A stretch of 64,000 nt of DNA from NCBI GenBank assembly GCA_964400675.1, contig CAYNVO010000002.1, positions 1-64,000 on the forward strand, read 5' to 3'. The notes beneath the pieces were generated by a model that was given only the letters and a program-made list of their open reading frames with translations, did not search any database and had not been told where the DNA came from. The first letter of the stretch is position 1. Every line of letters starts with the position of its first letter. The DNA comes from 9FT-COMBO-48-23 sp964400675. GTDB taxonomy: Bacteria; Chloroflexota; Dehalococcoidia; GIF9; UBA5629. The translations under genes were made by a program, and so were the position numbers. Below, one piece after another: positions 43,552-50,634 of the stretch.

Positions 43552-43684
43552 GCCAGGAGGTTGATACCCTAACCACGTAAATTCGGGCCGAAGTTGTGAA
43601 GCTGTTTAACGGTCAAAACCGGCAAAATCACGTCTAGACTTCGTAAACCGCCGGTCGTGAGTTCGACTCTCACCGCTGGCTCCA
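43552..43684. mobile_element. Element end with variant tRNA-Thr 3' duplicate (att-like site 2)
   Basis: 43552-43603 matches the arm at 38091-38142 (50/52). The tRNA-derived repeat 43640-43684 differs from the intact tRNA at two positions, which exchange one C-G pair of the T stem for G-C, so folding is preserved. The AGAC before the repeat is also shared with site 1. This marks the right end of the second element. Confidence 0.78.
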
Positions 43685-43712
43685 GGGGAACCTGTGTGCG
43701 AACATAAATACA

Positions 43713-43749
43713 GGAGCCAGCACTTGTAGAGGAAACAGGTGCTGGCTCC
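43713..43749 (-). terminator. Terminator of the proline-rich FHA gene
   Basis: A 15-bp stem (GGAGCCAGCACTTGT with one wobble) and a 7-nt loop, 8 nt past the stop codon. On the reverse strand it is followed by TGTATTTATGTT. Its right arm contains GCTGGCTCCA, identical to the end of the tRNA-Thr repeat 60 nt away. Confidence 0.7.
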
Positions 43750-43757
43750 AGGTGCTA

Positions 43758-45056
43758 TTAATTCTTGAAGGTAATGGTAAGGGCATCGGCAAGATCAATC
43801 TTATCGCCATCCTTCAATAAGAACCTGCCTTTGCTGCTGATTCGTTTACCATTAATTTTAGTGCCGTTGGTGCTTTTGCGGTCCTCGATGTAGTAATCGC
43901 CATCTTCGCAGTCGAAACGTAAATGTTCCCTGGAAATCAGGTCTGCCTTGTCCGGATCCACCAGGGCTCGAAAATCACTCCTTCCCAGAGCCCCTGCATT
44001 TCCAGAGATGGGTATGCAGCCACCGTCGGCTACTGCAAACTTCGGCCCCGGTCCTGTGGCAACAGGTGTGGTTTGTGGCGTTCCGTCTGCAACCCGCGTT
44101 GTTGTTGTTGTCCATGGCAGGCGGTCTGACCGTGTGCCCGCACGTGCTCCTGCAGCGGCTGCGATGGGTCTTCTGACAAGAAAAACTATTACACCCATGG
44201 CTGCTATAGCCAGCAGACCAATCAACAGGATGTACAGCAGCATCGGATTGACTGCTCCGCTGTCACTGCCGAGCCCAAGGGTAGAGATACTGCCTGTGCC
44301 CGCATCGTCTGCGGTTATAGCGCTGGCAATTTCTGACCCGCTGCTGGTGTTGTATGTGGAAATGTAGGGGGCGACCGTCACGGTGGTGCTGGCACTCACG
44401 CTGCCTGCGCTATTGGTGGCAGAAAGCGTATAGGTGGTTGTATAACTAGGGGTCACATTGTATGAGCCGGAGCTGGCGACTGAGCCAATCGAAGGGGACA
44501 AAGTGACAGAAGTCGCATTGCTCACGGTCCAGGTCAGTACAATTGTTTGCCCCGGCTGAATGTAGCTTGGATTAGCGGTAAACGAGTTGATTACCGGTGC
44601 GTAAACAGTCTGTTTCCGAGGCTGCTCAATTACTATAACATTCGGCGATACTTGATTGGGCCAGTATCTGGAGTAATAGTACGGGTAGGAATACGGATAG
44701 GAATACGGATAGGAATACGGATAGTACATCGGTGCCGGCGCCGGTGGAGGAGGTGGCGCCGGAGGCGCAGGAGGAGGTGGAGGAGGTGGTGGAGGCGCAG
44801 GAGGCGCAGGAGGAGGTGGTGGTGCGGGAGGAGGTGGTGGAGGAGCAGGTGGTGGAGGAGCAGGTGGTGGAGGACCTGGTGGTGGAGGACCTGGTGGTGG
44901 AGGGCCTGGTGGTGGTGGAGGTGGCGCCTGTGCTAGCACCCCCTGTTCGACCGTCACGTTATCTGTGGCGGCGGATACCGGCGTGGTCTGGAAGAACAGC
45001 GCAGAGCATACTAACAATGTTGCTGCTAGGATGAAAATTGTCTTTTTGAAATCCAT
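43758..45056 (-). CDS. Exported proline-rich membrane protein with cytosolic FHA domain
   Basis: 432 residues. Signal peptide 1-29 (IFILAATLLVCSALFF). Residues 45-110 are a pure Pro/Gly/Ala stalk (PPPPPGPPPP repeats), and 111-130 a YPYS repeat. Residues 152-230 form one Ig-like domain (INSFTANPSYIQPGQTIVLTW..TTTYTLSATNSAG). One transmembrane helix at about 264-288 (LLYILLIGLLAIAAMGVIVFLV) leads to a C-terminal FHA domain (about 340-432) with GRSDF, SREHLRF and STNGTKING. FHA binds phosphothreonine inside the cell. It is the last gene of the signalling cluster and has its own ribosome site (AAGGAGGCATC). A sensor or scaffold role is inferred. Confidence 0.85.
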   Translation of the reverse strand: MDFKKTIFILAATLLVCSALFFQTTPVSAATDNVTVEQGVLAQAPPPPPPGPPPPGPPPPGPPPPAPPPPAPPPPPPAPPPPPAPPAPPPPPPPPPAPPAPPPPPAPAPMYYPYSYPYSYPYSYPYYYSRYWPNQVSPNVIVIEQPRKQTVYAPVINSFTANPSYIQPGQTIVLTWTVSNATSVTLSPSIGSVASSGSYNVTPSYTTTYTLSATNSAGSVSASTTVTVAPYISTYNTSSGSEIASAITADDAGTGSISTLGLGSDSGAVNPMLLYILLIGLLAIAAMGVIVFLVRRPIAAAAGARAGTRSDRLPWTTTTTRVADGTPQTTPVATGPGPKFAVADGGCIPISGNAGALGRSDFRALVDPDKADLISREHLRFDCEDGDYYIEDRKSTNGTKINGKRISSKGRFLLKDGDKIDLADALTITFKN

Positions 45057-45075
45057 GATGCCTCCTTAATGATTA

Positions 45076-45156
45076 TTATTTTTTAGCCTTGAACAACAGC
45101 GCAGAGCATACTAAAAGTGCTGCTGTCAGGATGAAAATTGTTTTTCTAAAGTTCAT
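45076..45156 (-). CDS. Orphan 26-residue signal-peptide-like ORF
   Basis: ATG at 45156 with GGGGGTATA upstream. The product MNFRKTIFILTAALLVCSAL and six more residues is a near-copy of the first 20 residues of the following protein (MDFKKTIFILAATLLVCSAL), and then stops. It arose by duplication of the 5' end of that gene. It may be translated as a leader peptide or be inert debris. Confidence 0.45.
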   Translation of the reverse strand: MNFRKTIFILTAALLVCSALLFKAKK

Positions 45157-45166
45157 TATACCCCCT

Positions 45167-46726
45167 TTATTTTTCTTTGAAAGTGATACTCAGTTTACCT
45201 GCAAGCTCAATGGCATCGCCTTCAGCAAGTTGATGCCTGCCGGTTCCCTTGATATCCGCACCGTTGATTTTGGTGCCGTTGGTGCTGCTGCGGTCCTCAA
45301 CGTAGTACTTTCCGTCTTCGTACCAGAGATTGATGTGTTGCCTGGATATATAAGGGACATGCTCCCGCGGTATGAATTCCTCAAGCTCGTGACGGCCCAA
45401 AGACCTGGCATTGCCTGCCAGTAATATCTCGTTCCCGTCCGGCATGGCAAGTTTAGCCGGGGGTGCCTCTACTGCAGGCGTGGTGACAGGCAAAGTATCT
45501 GTGGGGCTTGTCTCCTCGGATTTTATCTGGTGACCTGCTTGTGTATCTGTCCCCTGTACACGGCGGACTCTCGCATGTCGTCTTATAAGAAAAAGAGCTA
45601 TCACTATGGCTGCTACTGCCAGCAGGAATATAATGCCCCAGAGCAAGTAGGGTGGCTGTTCTACATTAACCGTTATGGATGTAGACTGTGCAGTGCCATC
45701 AATATAGGTAGCGGCAAGCGTGTAAGTAGTCGTTTCATTGGGCGATGCATTCATTGTCCCGCTTGTGCCTACATTGCCAACATCGCTGATTGATACTCGG
45801 ACCGCCCCGGGGGCGCTCCAGGAAAGCGATGTTGACTGCCCTCTCTTTATTGTGGCTTCTACGGTGCTGATTACGGGCGGTACCCTGGGCATAACTGTTA
45901 TGGTTGCGGTCGATGAGGCAGGGTTACCCGATTTGCCGTTTGCCACCAGCGTATAGGTGGTCGTGGCCGCCGGAGTCACCGTTGTAGAGCCGGAGGCGGC
46001 AACCGTTCCAGTCCCCGGCGATATTGTGGCACTGCTAGCGTTCGTGGTAGTCCAGGTCAGAATTGCTGTTTCCCCCGCATCTATAGTAGATTTGTTGGCG
46101 CTGAATGAGTTAATCATGGGGGGTTGAACCGAGTCGGTTGTCAGTCCGGGTATGTCTGGCAGATAATAGCCTTTGGTATAGTAAAAGCTCAATGTTCGGG
46201 TTGACCACGAGTCCCCAGAGAGAAACCACATCTTCCATACGTACTGTCCGGCAGGGTCAAATGACTGGGCAGTAAATGGCCCAATCCTCCACACGCCAGC
46301 GTACGGGCGATACCATCTGTAACACAGCCAGTGTCCGTATGAAGTGGTGTCGGAAGGGTAATATTCCCATAGATAAAAATAGCCCGGGCCGTTGACGGAT
46401 ACTATTAAATAACATACCCCGTTATGGTACAGGTTGGTCAGTGTCTGCCCGTAGCTGTTGACAAGGTAAGCATTTACCATCGAGCTCGGGATGCCCGGTG
46501 CAACAGCTAACGGCTGTGTAATTTGCAGGTTAGGCCAGGTTTGGCTGTATATTTCTACCTGCACCGGGGGCTCTATAAATTCCCCTCCTTCGTACGGTGG
46601 TTGCCAGAGCTCATCAGGGCTTAACGGCGGAAACGGGTATTCCTGAGCCTGGACGGGTGAGATTGCACTAATATCAGCTAATAGCCCCAATGAGATGACC
46701 AGCAGTGCTATTAAGATCTTCTTCAT
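45167..46726 (-). CDS. Exported Ig-domain membrane protein with cytosolic FHA domain
   Basis: 519 residues from the ATG at 46726 (MKKILIALLVISLGLL, signal peptide); a TTG four codons earlier is possible. Residues 75-190 hold a module shared with the gene at 46897 (GVWRIGPFTA, then KMWFLS). Two Ig-like domains follow (about 205-280 MINSFSANKSTIDAGETAILTW; 285-360). One transmembrane helix (about 365-388, YLLWGIIFLLAVAAIVIALFLIRR) precedes a C-terminal FHA domain with SLGRHEL, SRQHINL and STNGTKING. The promoter carries 11-bp-phased CTGTCA repeats. An outside-to-inside sensor or docking role is inferred. Confidence 0.85.
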   Translation of the reverse strand: MKKILIALLVISLGLLADISAISPVQAQEYPFPPLSPDELWQPPYEGGEFIEPPVQVEIYSQTWPNLQITQPLAVAPGIPSSMVNAYLVNSYGQTLTNLYHNGVCYLIVSVNGPGYFYLWEYYPSDTTSYGHWLCYRWYRPYAGVWRIGPFTAQSFDPAGQYVWKMWFLSGDSWSTRTLSFYYTKGYYLPDIPGLTTDSVQPPMINSFSANKSTIDAGETAILTWTTTNASSATISPGTGTVAASGSTTVTPAATTTYTLVANGKSGNPASSTATITVMPRVPPVISTVEATIKRGQSTSLSWSAPGAVRVSISDVGNVGTSGTMNASPNETTTYTLAATYIDGTAQSTSITVNVEQPPYLLWGIIFLLAVAAIVIALFLIRRHARVRRVQGTDTQAGHQIKSEETSPTDTLPVTTPAVEAPPAKLAMPDGNEILLAGNARSLGRHELEEFIPREHVPYISRQHINLWYEDGKYYVEDRSSTNGTKINGADIKGTGRHQLAEGDAIELAGKLSITFKEK

Positions 46727-46769
46727 GGTGACAGCCAAACTCCCGAATACTATGTTTCCTCTAGTGTTA

Positions 46770-46775
46770 ACTATA
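46770..46775 (-). promoter_or_regulatory. Candidate -10 box for the Ig-FHA gene
   Basis: TATAGT on the reverse strand, 21 nt downstream of the nearest CTGTCA-like repeat. The same spacing is found at the 50488 promoter. Confidence 0.5.
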
Positions 46776-46796
46776 CCTGTACCGGGAGCAGGCTGC

Positions 46797-46835
46797 TTGA
46801 CTACAGGCTGACAGGCAACTGACAGTTACCTGACA
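46797..46835 (-). promoter_or_regulatory. PhoB/OmpR-like operator: four 11-bp direct repeats
   Basis: On the reverse strand TTGTCA, CTGTCA, CTGTCA and AGTCAA occupy 46835-46830, 46824-46819, 46813-46808 and 46802-46797, each exactly 11 bp apart. Winged-helix regulators of the OmpR/PhoB class bind head-to-tail on such repeats. The FHA-winged-helix gene of this cluster (50635-51318) is the obvious candidate. Confidence 0.65.
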
Positions 46836-46896
46836 AAATAGAGTGTGGTGGGCGAAACAACGTGATGGGGTAGGTTACTGATAGGCTTTCACAGGG

Positions 46897-48006
46897 TCAA
46901 AGAAGGAGAAATTTCAGTCGTATGGCGCCGGCGGGTTCTATGATGTCATCGTCATTGAGACTGACCGGACCTTTGCCGGTGATATCCTCCCCATTGAGCT
47001 TGGTGCCGTTGGCGCTGTCCATGTCATTGATGTAGAACTGCTCGTCCTCAGATTTGACCTCGAAGTGTTGTCTGGAGATGAGTCCCAGCTCATCCAGGCT
47101 TAGAGCCCTGACGAGGTCAGCCCTGCCTACAACTCTGCTGTTGCCGGCAAGCTGAATCTCCAAGCCATTGGGAAGCGCTATTTTTGCGCTGGCAACATCT
47201 GATGGCAATGCTACGGATAGCTCTTGAGCTTCCACTTCATTAGCTGAAGCTGCATGTTGCTTGCTCCACCGCCTGGCATAGAGCCAATATATATAAAGCC
47301 CAAGCATTACTATGATGACCAGTACCAATGAGCCGAGCACCAGCACAACCGGCCGGGTTATGAATTCATGTGCCTTGTCGCTGAACGAGGCTTCTTTTGA
47401 AGGGGTGGGTAGCGGCTCTGGTGGTATTTGCTCGGCGGGCGGCTCCGTGGGCTTGCCTTTGGAATATGTCCAGTAAATGAGGCTATTCTGCGGCGAACTG
47501 GGGTCCTCCGCAGCCCACTGACCATCGCTATAGAACCAGATCTTGTATACATGCTGTCCCTCAAGTTCGCTATTCCCGGCAGTGAACGGGCCAAGCTTCC
47601 AAATACCGCTTTGCATCAGTTGCCATTTATAGGCTATCCATTTTCCCTGGAAGCCATCGCCGGCTGGAAAATATTCACAGATATAAAGCCAGCCGGGCTT
47701 ATTGATATCCACGTCCAGGTACCAATTTTCGTCTCCCGTGACATTGAATTTGTCCTTTTCCGACGCCCCGATGAAATCAAGGGTAAAGCTGGGAGGCGTA
47801 TCTTCCGGCTGTGAAGATGGCTCCAGCAGGACGTAGTTCACCGGCGGTTTAATCTCATCCTCGGCTTTGTCATCCACAGGGTCATCCGGCATTGTAGAAT
47901 TATCTGTTGTTGGACCTGTTGCCGAGACGTTTGCCGTCTGAGCCAGCAGCATTGAGGCAGCGCTGAAAATCAACGCAAAAGTAAGGAATAATAACTTGCT
48001 CCTCAT
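46897..48006 (-). CDS. Exported membrane protein with novel outer domain and cytosolic FHA domain
   Basis: 369 residues. Signal peptide 1-30 (LLFLTFALIFSAASMLLAQTA). Residues 75-180 form the module shared with the previous gene: SGIWKLGPFTA, GQHVYKIWFYSDGQW. One transmembrane helix at about 216-240 (VVLVLGSLVLVIIVMLGLYIYWL) leads to a C-terminal FHA domain (275-369) with VGRADL, SRQHFEV and SANGTKLNG. It overlaps the kinase gene by four bases, so it is translated with it and is a likely partner or substrate. Last gene of the kinase operon. Confidence 0.87.
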   Translation of the reverse strand: MRSKLLFLTFALIFSAASMLLAQTANVSATGPTTDNSTMPDDPVDDKAEDEIKPPVNYVLLEPSSQPEDTPPSFTLDFIGASEKDKFNVTGDENWYLDVDINKPGWLYICEYFPAGDGFQGKWIAYKWQLMQSGIWKLGPFTAGNSELEGQHVYKIWFYSDGQWAAEDPSSPQNSLIYWTYSKGKPTEPPAEQIPPEPLPTPSKEASFSDKAHEFITRPVVLVLGSLVLVIIVMLGLYIYWLYARRWSKQHAASANEVEAQELSVALPSDVASAKIALPNGLEIQLAGNSRVVGRADLVRALSLDELGLISRQHFEVKSEDEQFYINDMDSANGTKLNGEDITGKGPVSLNDDDIIEPAGAIRLKFLLL

Positions 48007-49025
48007 TTCTTCGACAGGACCTCCGCCGGCTTCATTGGATAACCGTCTGCTGATGACAGTGCCGCCTGGAAGGCGCGTGCGTCGGCAAACCTGTTATCCG
48101 GGGAGAACAGGATGCCCTGTGCCAGGCATTTTGCCGCACGTTTTGATATGCCTCTTGAAATCAGGTAATCAGCAACAGCTCTGGCTTCGCTATAAGAGCG
48201 CGGCCAGCTGGATTTGAACAAATTCAGGCAAATCTCGTTTGGGTGCTTTAGGGTTAGAAGATATATGCATGTCTGCGCCAGTCCGCAGAGGTCGCACCGC
48301 TGGTCGCTGTCTCCGCCTATGAACAACTCAGGGATATCGAAACCTTTGTTGGTTATCTGCGTGAAAGGGTCACGGCTTGCCTTATCTTTGTCAACATCGT
48401 TCAAGTTTTTCGCCGTGCCGAAATCAATCAGCTTCACCGTATTGTCGCTGCATAGCATTATATTCTTGGGATTGACGTCCCTGTGGACTATGCCAGCGGC
48501 GTGTACATAGGAAAGCGCATCCAGCAACTGACAAGCCCAGGCGATTACCTGTTGCTCTGTGAAGGGAGACCTCGGCGACGCTGCCGTTAGAGTTTCCCCG
48601 TCTAGGTACTCAATGACAAGGTGAAATTCGTCTTCATAATAGAAATCGTTAAGGTATTTAACTATGCTGGCATGTTTCAGCTTCTTCAGGTACCTGGCTT
48701 CCAACATGAGCTTGTCCAGGTACACGTTATCCATCCTGGTGCCCCTGCGTGGTGTCTTGATAATGCACTTCCTGCCTGTTTTACGTTCGACTGCGAGCCA
48801 TATAGTAGCCATGCCGCCCTGCTTGTGAGGCGGTGTTATGAGCTCGTAGCGCCTGTTAACGACATATGTGTTATTGCCCGTAGAGGCAGGTTGTAACTTC
48901 GTGTGGTCTGCGCCTGAGCCGCCGCTTTTACGCTTGCGTGTAGCCAGTAGTATGGCGATGTTCACACCGAGCATTGTGTATATCAGGGCTATTGCTATAA
49001 GAGCTTCATCTATGCCCCACATCAT
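48003..49025 (-). CDS. Membrane-tethered Ser/Thr protein kinase
   Basis: 340 residues. One N-terminal helix (ALIAIALIYTMLGVNIAILLA) and a basic stop-transfer tether a cytosolic Hanks-type kinase (about 53-320). The glycine loop is KQGGMATIW, the ATP lysine is in CIIKTPRR, the catalytic loop is HRDVNPKNIML and the metal motif DFGTAKNL, so all key residues are present. There is no PASTA or other outer sensor domain. It overlaps the phosphatase upstream and the FHA gene downstream by four bases each. Partners are probably the FHA proteins of the locus. Confidence 0.93.
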   Translation of the reverse strand: MMWGIDEALIAIALIYTMLGVNIAILLATRKRKSGGSGADHTKLQPASTGNNTYVVNRRYELITPPHKQGGMATIWLAVERKTGRKCIIKTPRRGTRMDNVYLDKLMLEARYLKKLKHASIVKYLNDFYYEDEFHLVIEYLDGETLTAASPRSPFTEQQVIAWACQLLDALSYVHAAGIVHRDVNPKNIMLCSDNTVKLIDFGTAKNLNDVDKDKASRDPFTQITNKGFDIPELFIGGDSDQRCDLCGLAQTCIYLLTLKHPNEICLNLFKSSWPRSYSEARAVADYLISRGISKRAAKCLAQGILFSPDNRFADARAFQAALSSADGYPMKPAEVLSKK

Positions 49026-49840
49026 ATTCTCCTGATGCTGGTTTGGGCCGTGGTTACAGCCTTTAAAGATGGAAGGCTGCTGGGCCTGGCTATAATTATC
49101 GATATGTTGTCTGGTCCTCCTGCCAGGTTAGCCTGGGCAGTCAGGTCACTACAGGCCTGGTTGGGGTCGTGCGAACTTGCGACGGTATCAGATATCATAT
49201 TTGGAGGCAGCACGCCGTGGAGACCATCCGAGCATAGTAGGACATTGTCACCTGCGTATAGCTTCAGATGATGCAGGTCCGGGACAATATCCCGGGAATA
49301 ACCGAGGACACGCGTTATCTCGTTTCTGCGCGGGTGATTCCTTGCCTCTTCTGCTGTGATGGTTCCTGCGTCCACAAGCTGTTGGACTACGGAATGGTCT
49401 TTTGTGACCTGGATTGTTTCCAGCGTATTGATTATATAGCACCTGGAATCGCCTATATGGGCAACATACATATCTCCACCGATCACAAGCGCAGCAGTAA
49501 GGGTGGTACCCATGCCCTCCAAATCATTGCTGCTGGCGGCGTCCAGAACCTCGCTGTTAGCCTCATCGAAAGCAGCGGTTAAAACAGAAAGTGGTGGAGC
49601 AGGGGATTTCGCCAGGAGACCGGCAATACACCTTGTATGGAGTGTCCTGGTGGCAATGTCGCTGGCGACTTCACCGGCGCTGTGTCCCCCCATGCCGTCT
49701 GCGACTGCGAACAATCCGGCCGAGACTAATCCCAGATGGGTTCTGATATCAAAGCTGGTGCACAGTATGCTGTCTTCGTTTATCTCTCTCAGAAGCCCTG
49801 TGTCCCAGCTATAACCAGTTTCCAGCCGTCCCTCTTGCAT
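49022..49840 (-). CDS. PP2C-family Ser/Thr phosphatase
   Basis: 272 residues, cytosolic. All metal-binding motifs of bacterial PP2C enzymes are present: REINEDS, FAVADGMGGHSAGE, GMGTTLTAAL, HIGDSRCYI, LLCSDGLHGVL and GGPDNISIII. It would reverse the phosphorylation made by the adjacent kinase, whose start overlaps its stop by four bases. The ribosome site is AAGGAGAAATG. It stands second in the operon after the zinc-ribbon FHA gene. Confidence 0.94.
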   Translation of the reverse strand: MQEGRLETGYSWDTGLLREINEDSILCTSFDIRTHLGLVSAGLFAVADGMGGHSAGEVASDIATRTLHTRCIAGLLAKSPAPPLSVLTAAFDEANSEVLDAASSNDLEGMGTTLTAALVIGGDMYVAHIGDSRCYIINTLETIQVTKDHSVVQQLVDAGTITAEEARNHPRRNEITRVLGYSRDIVPDLHHLKLYAGDNVLLCSDGLHGVLPPNMISDTVASSHDPNQACSDLTAQANLAGGPDNISIIIARPSSLPSLKAVTTAQTSIRRI

Positions 49841-49876
49841 TTCTCCTTCATTTCGGCTCTTGCAGCAACCTGAATG

Positions 49877-50458
49877 TCATGGTAATTTCCGGTTGATCAG
49901 CCAGCTCAATCTTGTCGCCGTCCTTGAGAGCCTTCTTTCTCTTGTTATATATATCAACTTATATATATCAACACCGTTAAGCTTTGTGTGATTGGTACTG
50001 CCTTTGCCATCGCGCCCGTAGTCCTTCAGGTAGTATTTGTCTCTGTCGTAGGTGATCAAAATATGCTGCCGTGAGATTCTCATCAAAATGTCATTTGATA
50101 AAGTCTTGTTGAAATCGTTCCGCTCTATGAATACGGGGGCACCGGTGAGGACTATTTCAGGCCCGCTTGGCATTATCACCTTAGCTTTCGGTGCAGTACG
50201 CACTGCTGAGCTTCTTCGCCGTTTATTCAACCCACGGCCTGTTTTTGCCTTCTCTATATCAGCGAAATATTTCCCGCAGGTGTAACAGAAGAAACTGCCG
50301 GCATTATTCATACTCTGGCACCTCGGGCAGGAGATTTTGCCTTCGTGACCGTCCTGCTCTGTCGCAACAAGGGACAGCCCGCATCTCTGGCAGACGCCGT
50401 CATCGGGGCTATTCTCTGTCTGGCATGCCCGGCATACTGTTTTGGCTTGTTTTACCAT
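49877..50458 (-). CDS. Zinc-ribbon FHA protein, frameshifted near its 3' end
   Basis: 193 residues as read. Two zinc ribbons (CRACQ..CQRCG; CPRCQ..CYTCG, residues 9-62) and an FHA domain (95-160) with SRQHILI and STNHTKLNG in place of the usual STNGT. A perfect 14-bp tandem duplication at 49945-49972 throws the frame out after NGVDIY, replacing the last FHA strands. Without the extra copy the frame continues NKRKKALKDGDKIELADQP and ends at 49848, seven bases before the phosphatase start. As written, the FHA fold is probably not completed. First gene of the kinase-phosphatase operon. Confidence 0.8.
   Translation of the reverse strand: MVKQAKTVCRACQTENSPDDGVCQRCGLSLVATEQDGHEGKISCPRCQSMNNAGSFFCYTCGKYFADIEKAKTGRGLNKRRRSSAVRTAPKAKVIMPSGPEIVLTGAPVFIERNDFNKTLSNDILMRISRQHILITYDRDKYYLKDYGRDGKGSTNHTKLNGVDIYKLIYITRERRLSRTATRLSWLINRKLP
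49945..49972. repeat. 14-bp perfect tandem duplication inside a gene
   Basis: TTATATATATCAAC occurs twice without a gap (49945-49958, 49959-49972). Fourteen is not a multiple of three, so the second copy breaks the FHA reading frame. It may be a slippage-based switch, a recent mutation or an assembly error. Confidence 0.9.
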
Positions 50459-50487
50459 TATCCTGGCTTATCCATGGTTCTAGCAGA

Positions 50488-50493
50488 AGTCTA
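50488..50493 (-). promoter_or_regulatory. Candidate -10 box of the zinc-ribbon FHA operon
   Basis: TAGACT on the reverse strand, 21 nt from the nearest 11-bp repeat at 50515, exactly as at the 46770 promoter. Confidence 0.45.
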
Positions 50494-50514
50494 GCCAATT
50501 GAGAGGTATTTTGC

Positions 50515-50542
50515 TTGACAACTATCTGACAAATACCTAATA
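50515..50542 (-). promoter_or_regulatory. PhoB/OmpR-like operator between the divergent FHA genes
   Basis: On the reverse strand TATTAG, TTGTCA and TTGTCA lie at 50542-50537, 50531-50526 and 50520-50515, each 11 bp apart; the first is degenerate. It precedes the zinc-ribbon FHA-phosphatase-kinase-FHA operon and also lies upstream of the FHA-winged-helix gene on the other strand, so it could serve both. Confidence 0.6.
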
Positions 50543-50634
50543 TGAATCTTACAAACTCGCATTTCTATAGCAGTCGTAACATGTATATTATACTGCAATG
50601 CGCGCAGTAGAACTTGTATGGTTGGAGATTACGC

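Larger units (their letters stand above)
43311..43757. other. Gene-free region with second att-like site and a terminator
   Basis: 43311-43551 holds no convincing frame. The rest contains the conserved arm, the tRNA 3' duplicate and a hairpin, listed separately. No integrase, transposase or plasmid gene is seen. Confidence 0.65.

Noticed and set aside
44547..45034. Two Arg/Trp- and Glu/Val-rich frames on the forward strand
   Set aside because: They are antisense to the proline stalk of the FHA protein; their bizarre composition follows from GGTGGTGGA repeats.
48003..50458. Type VI secretion post-translational control (PpkA/PppA/Fha)
   Set aside because: Kinase, phosphatase and FHA are present, but no secretion-system structural gene is in the window.
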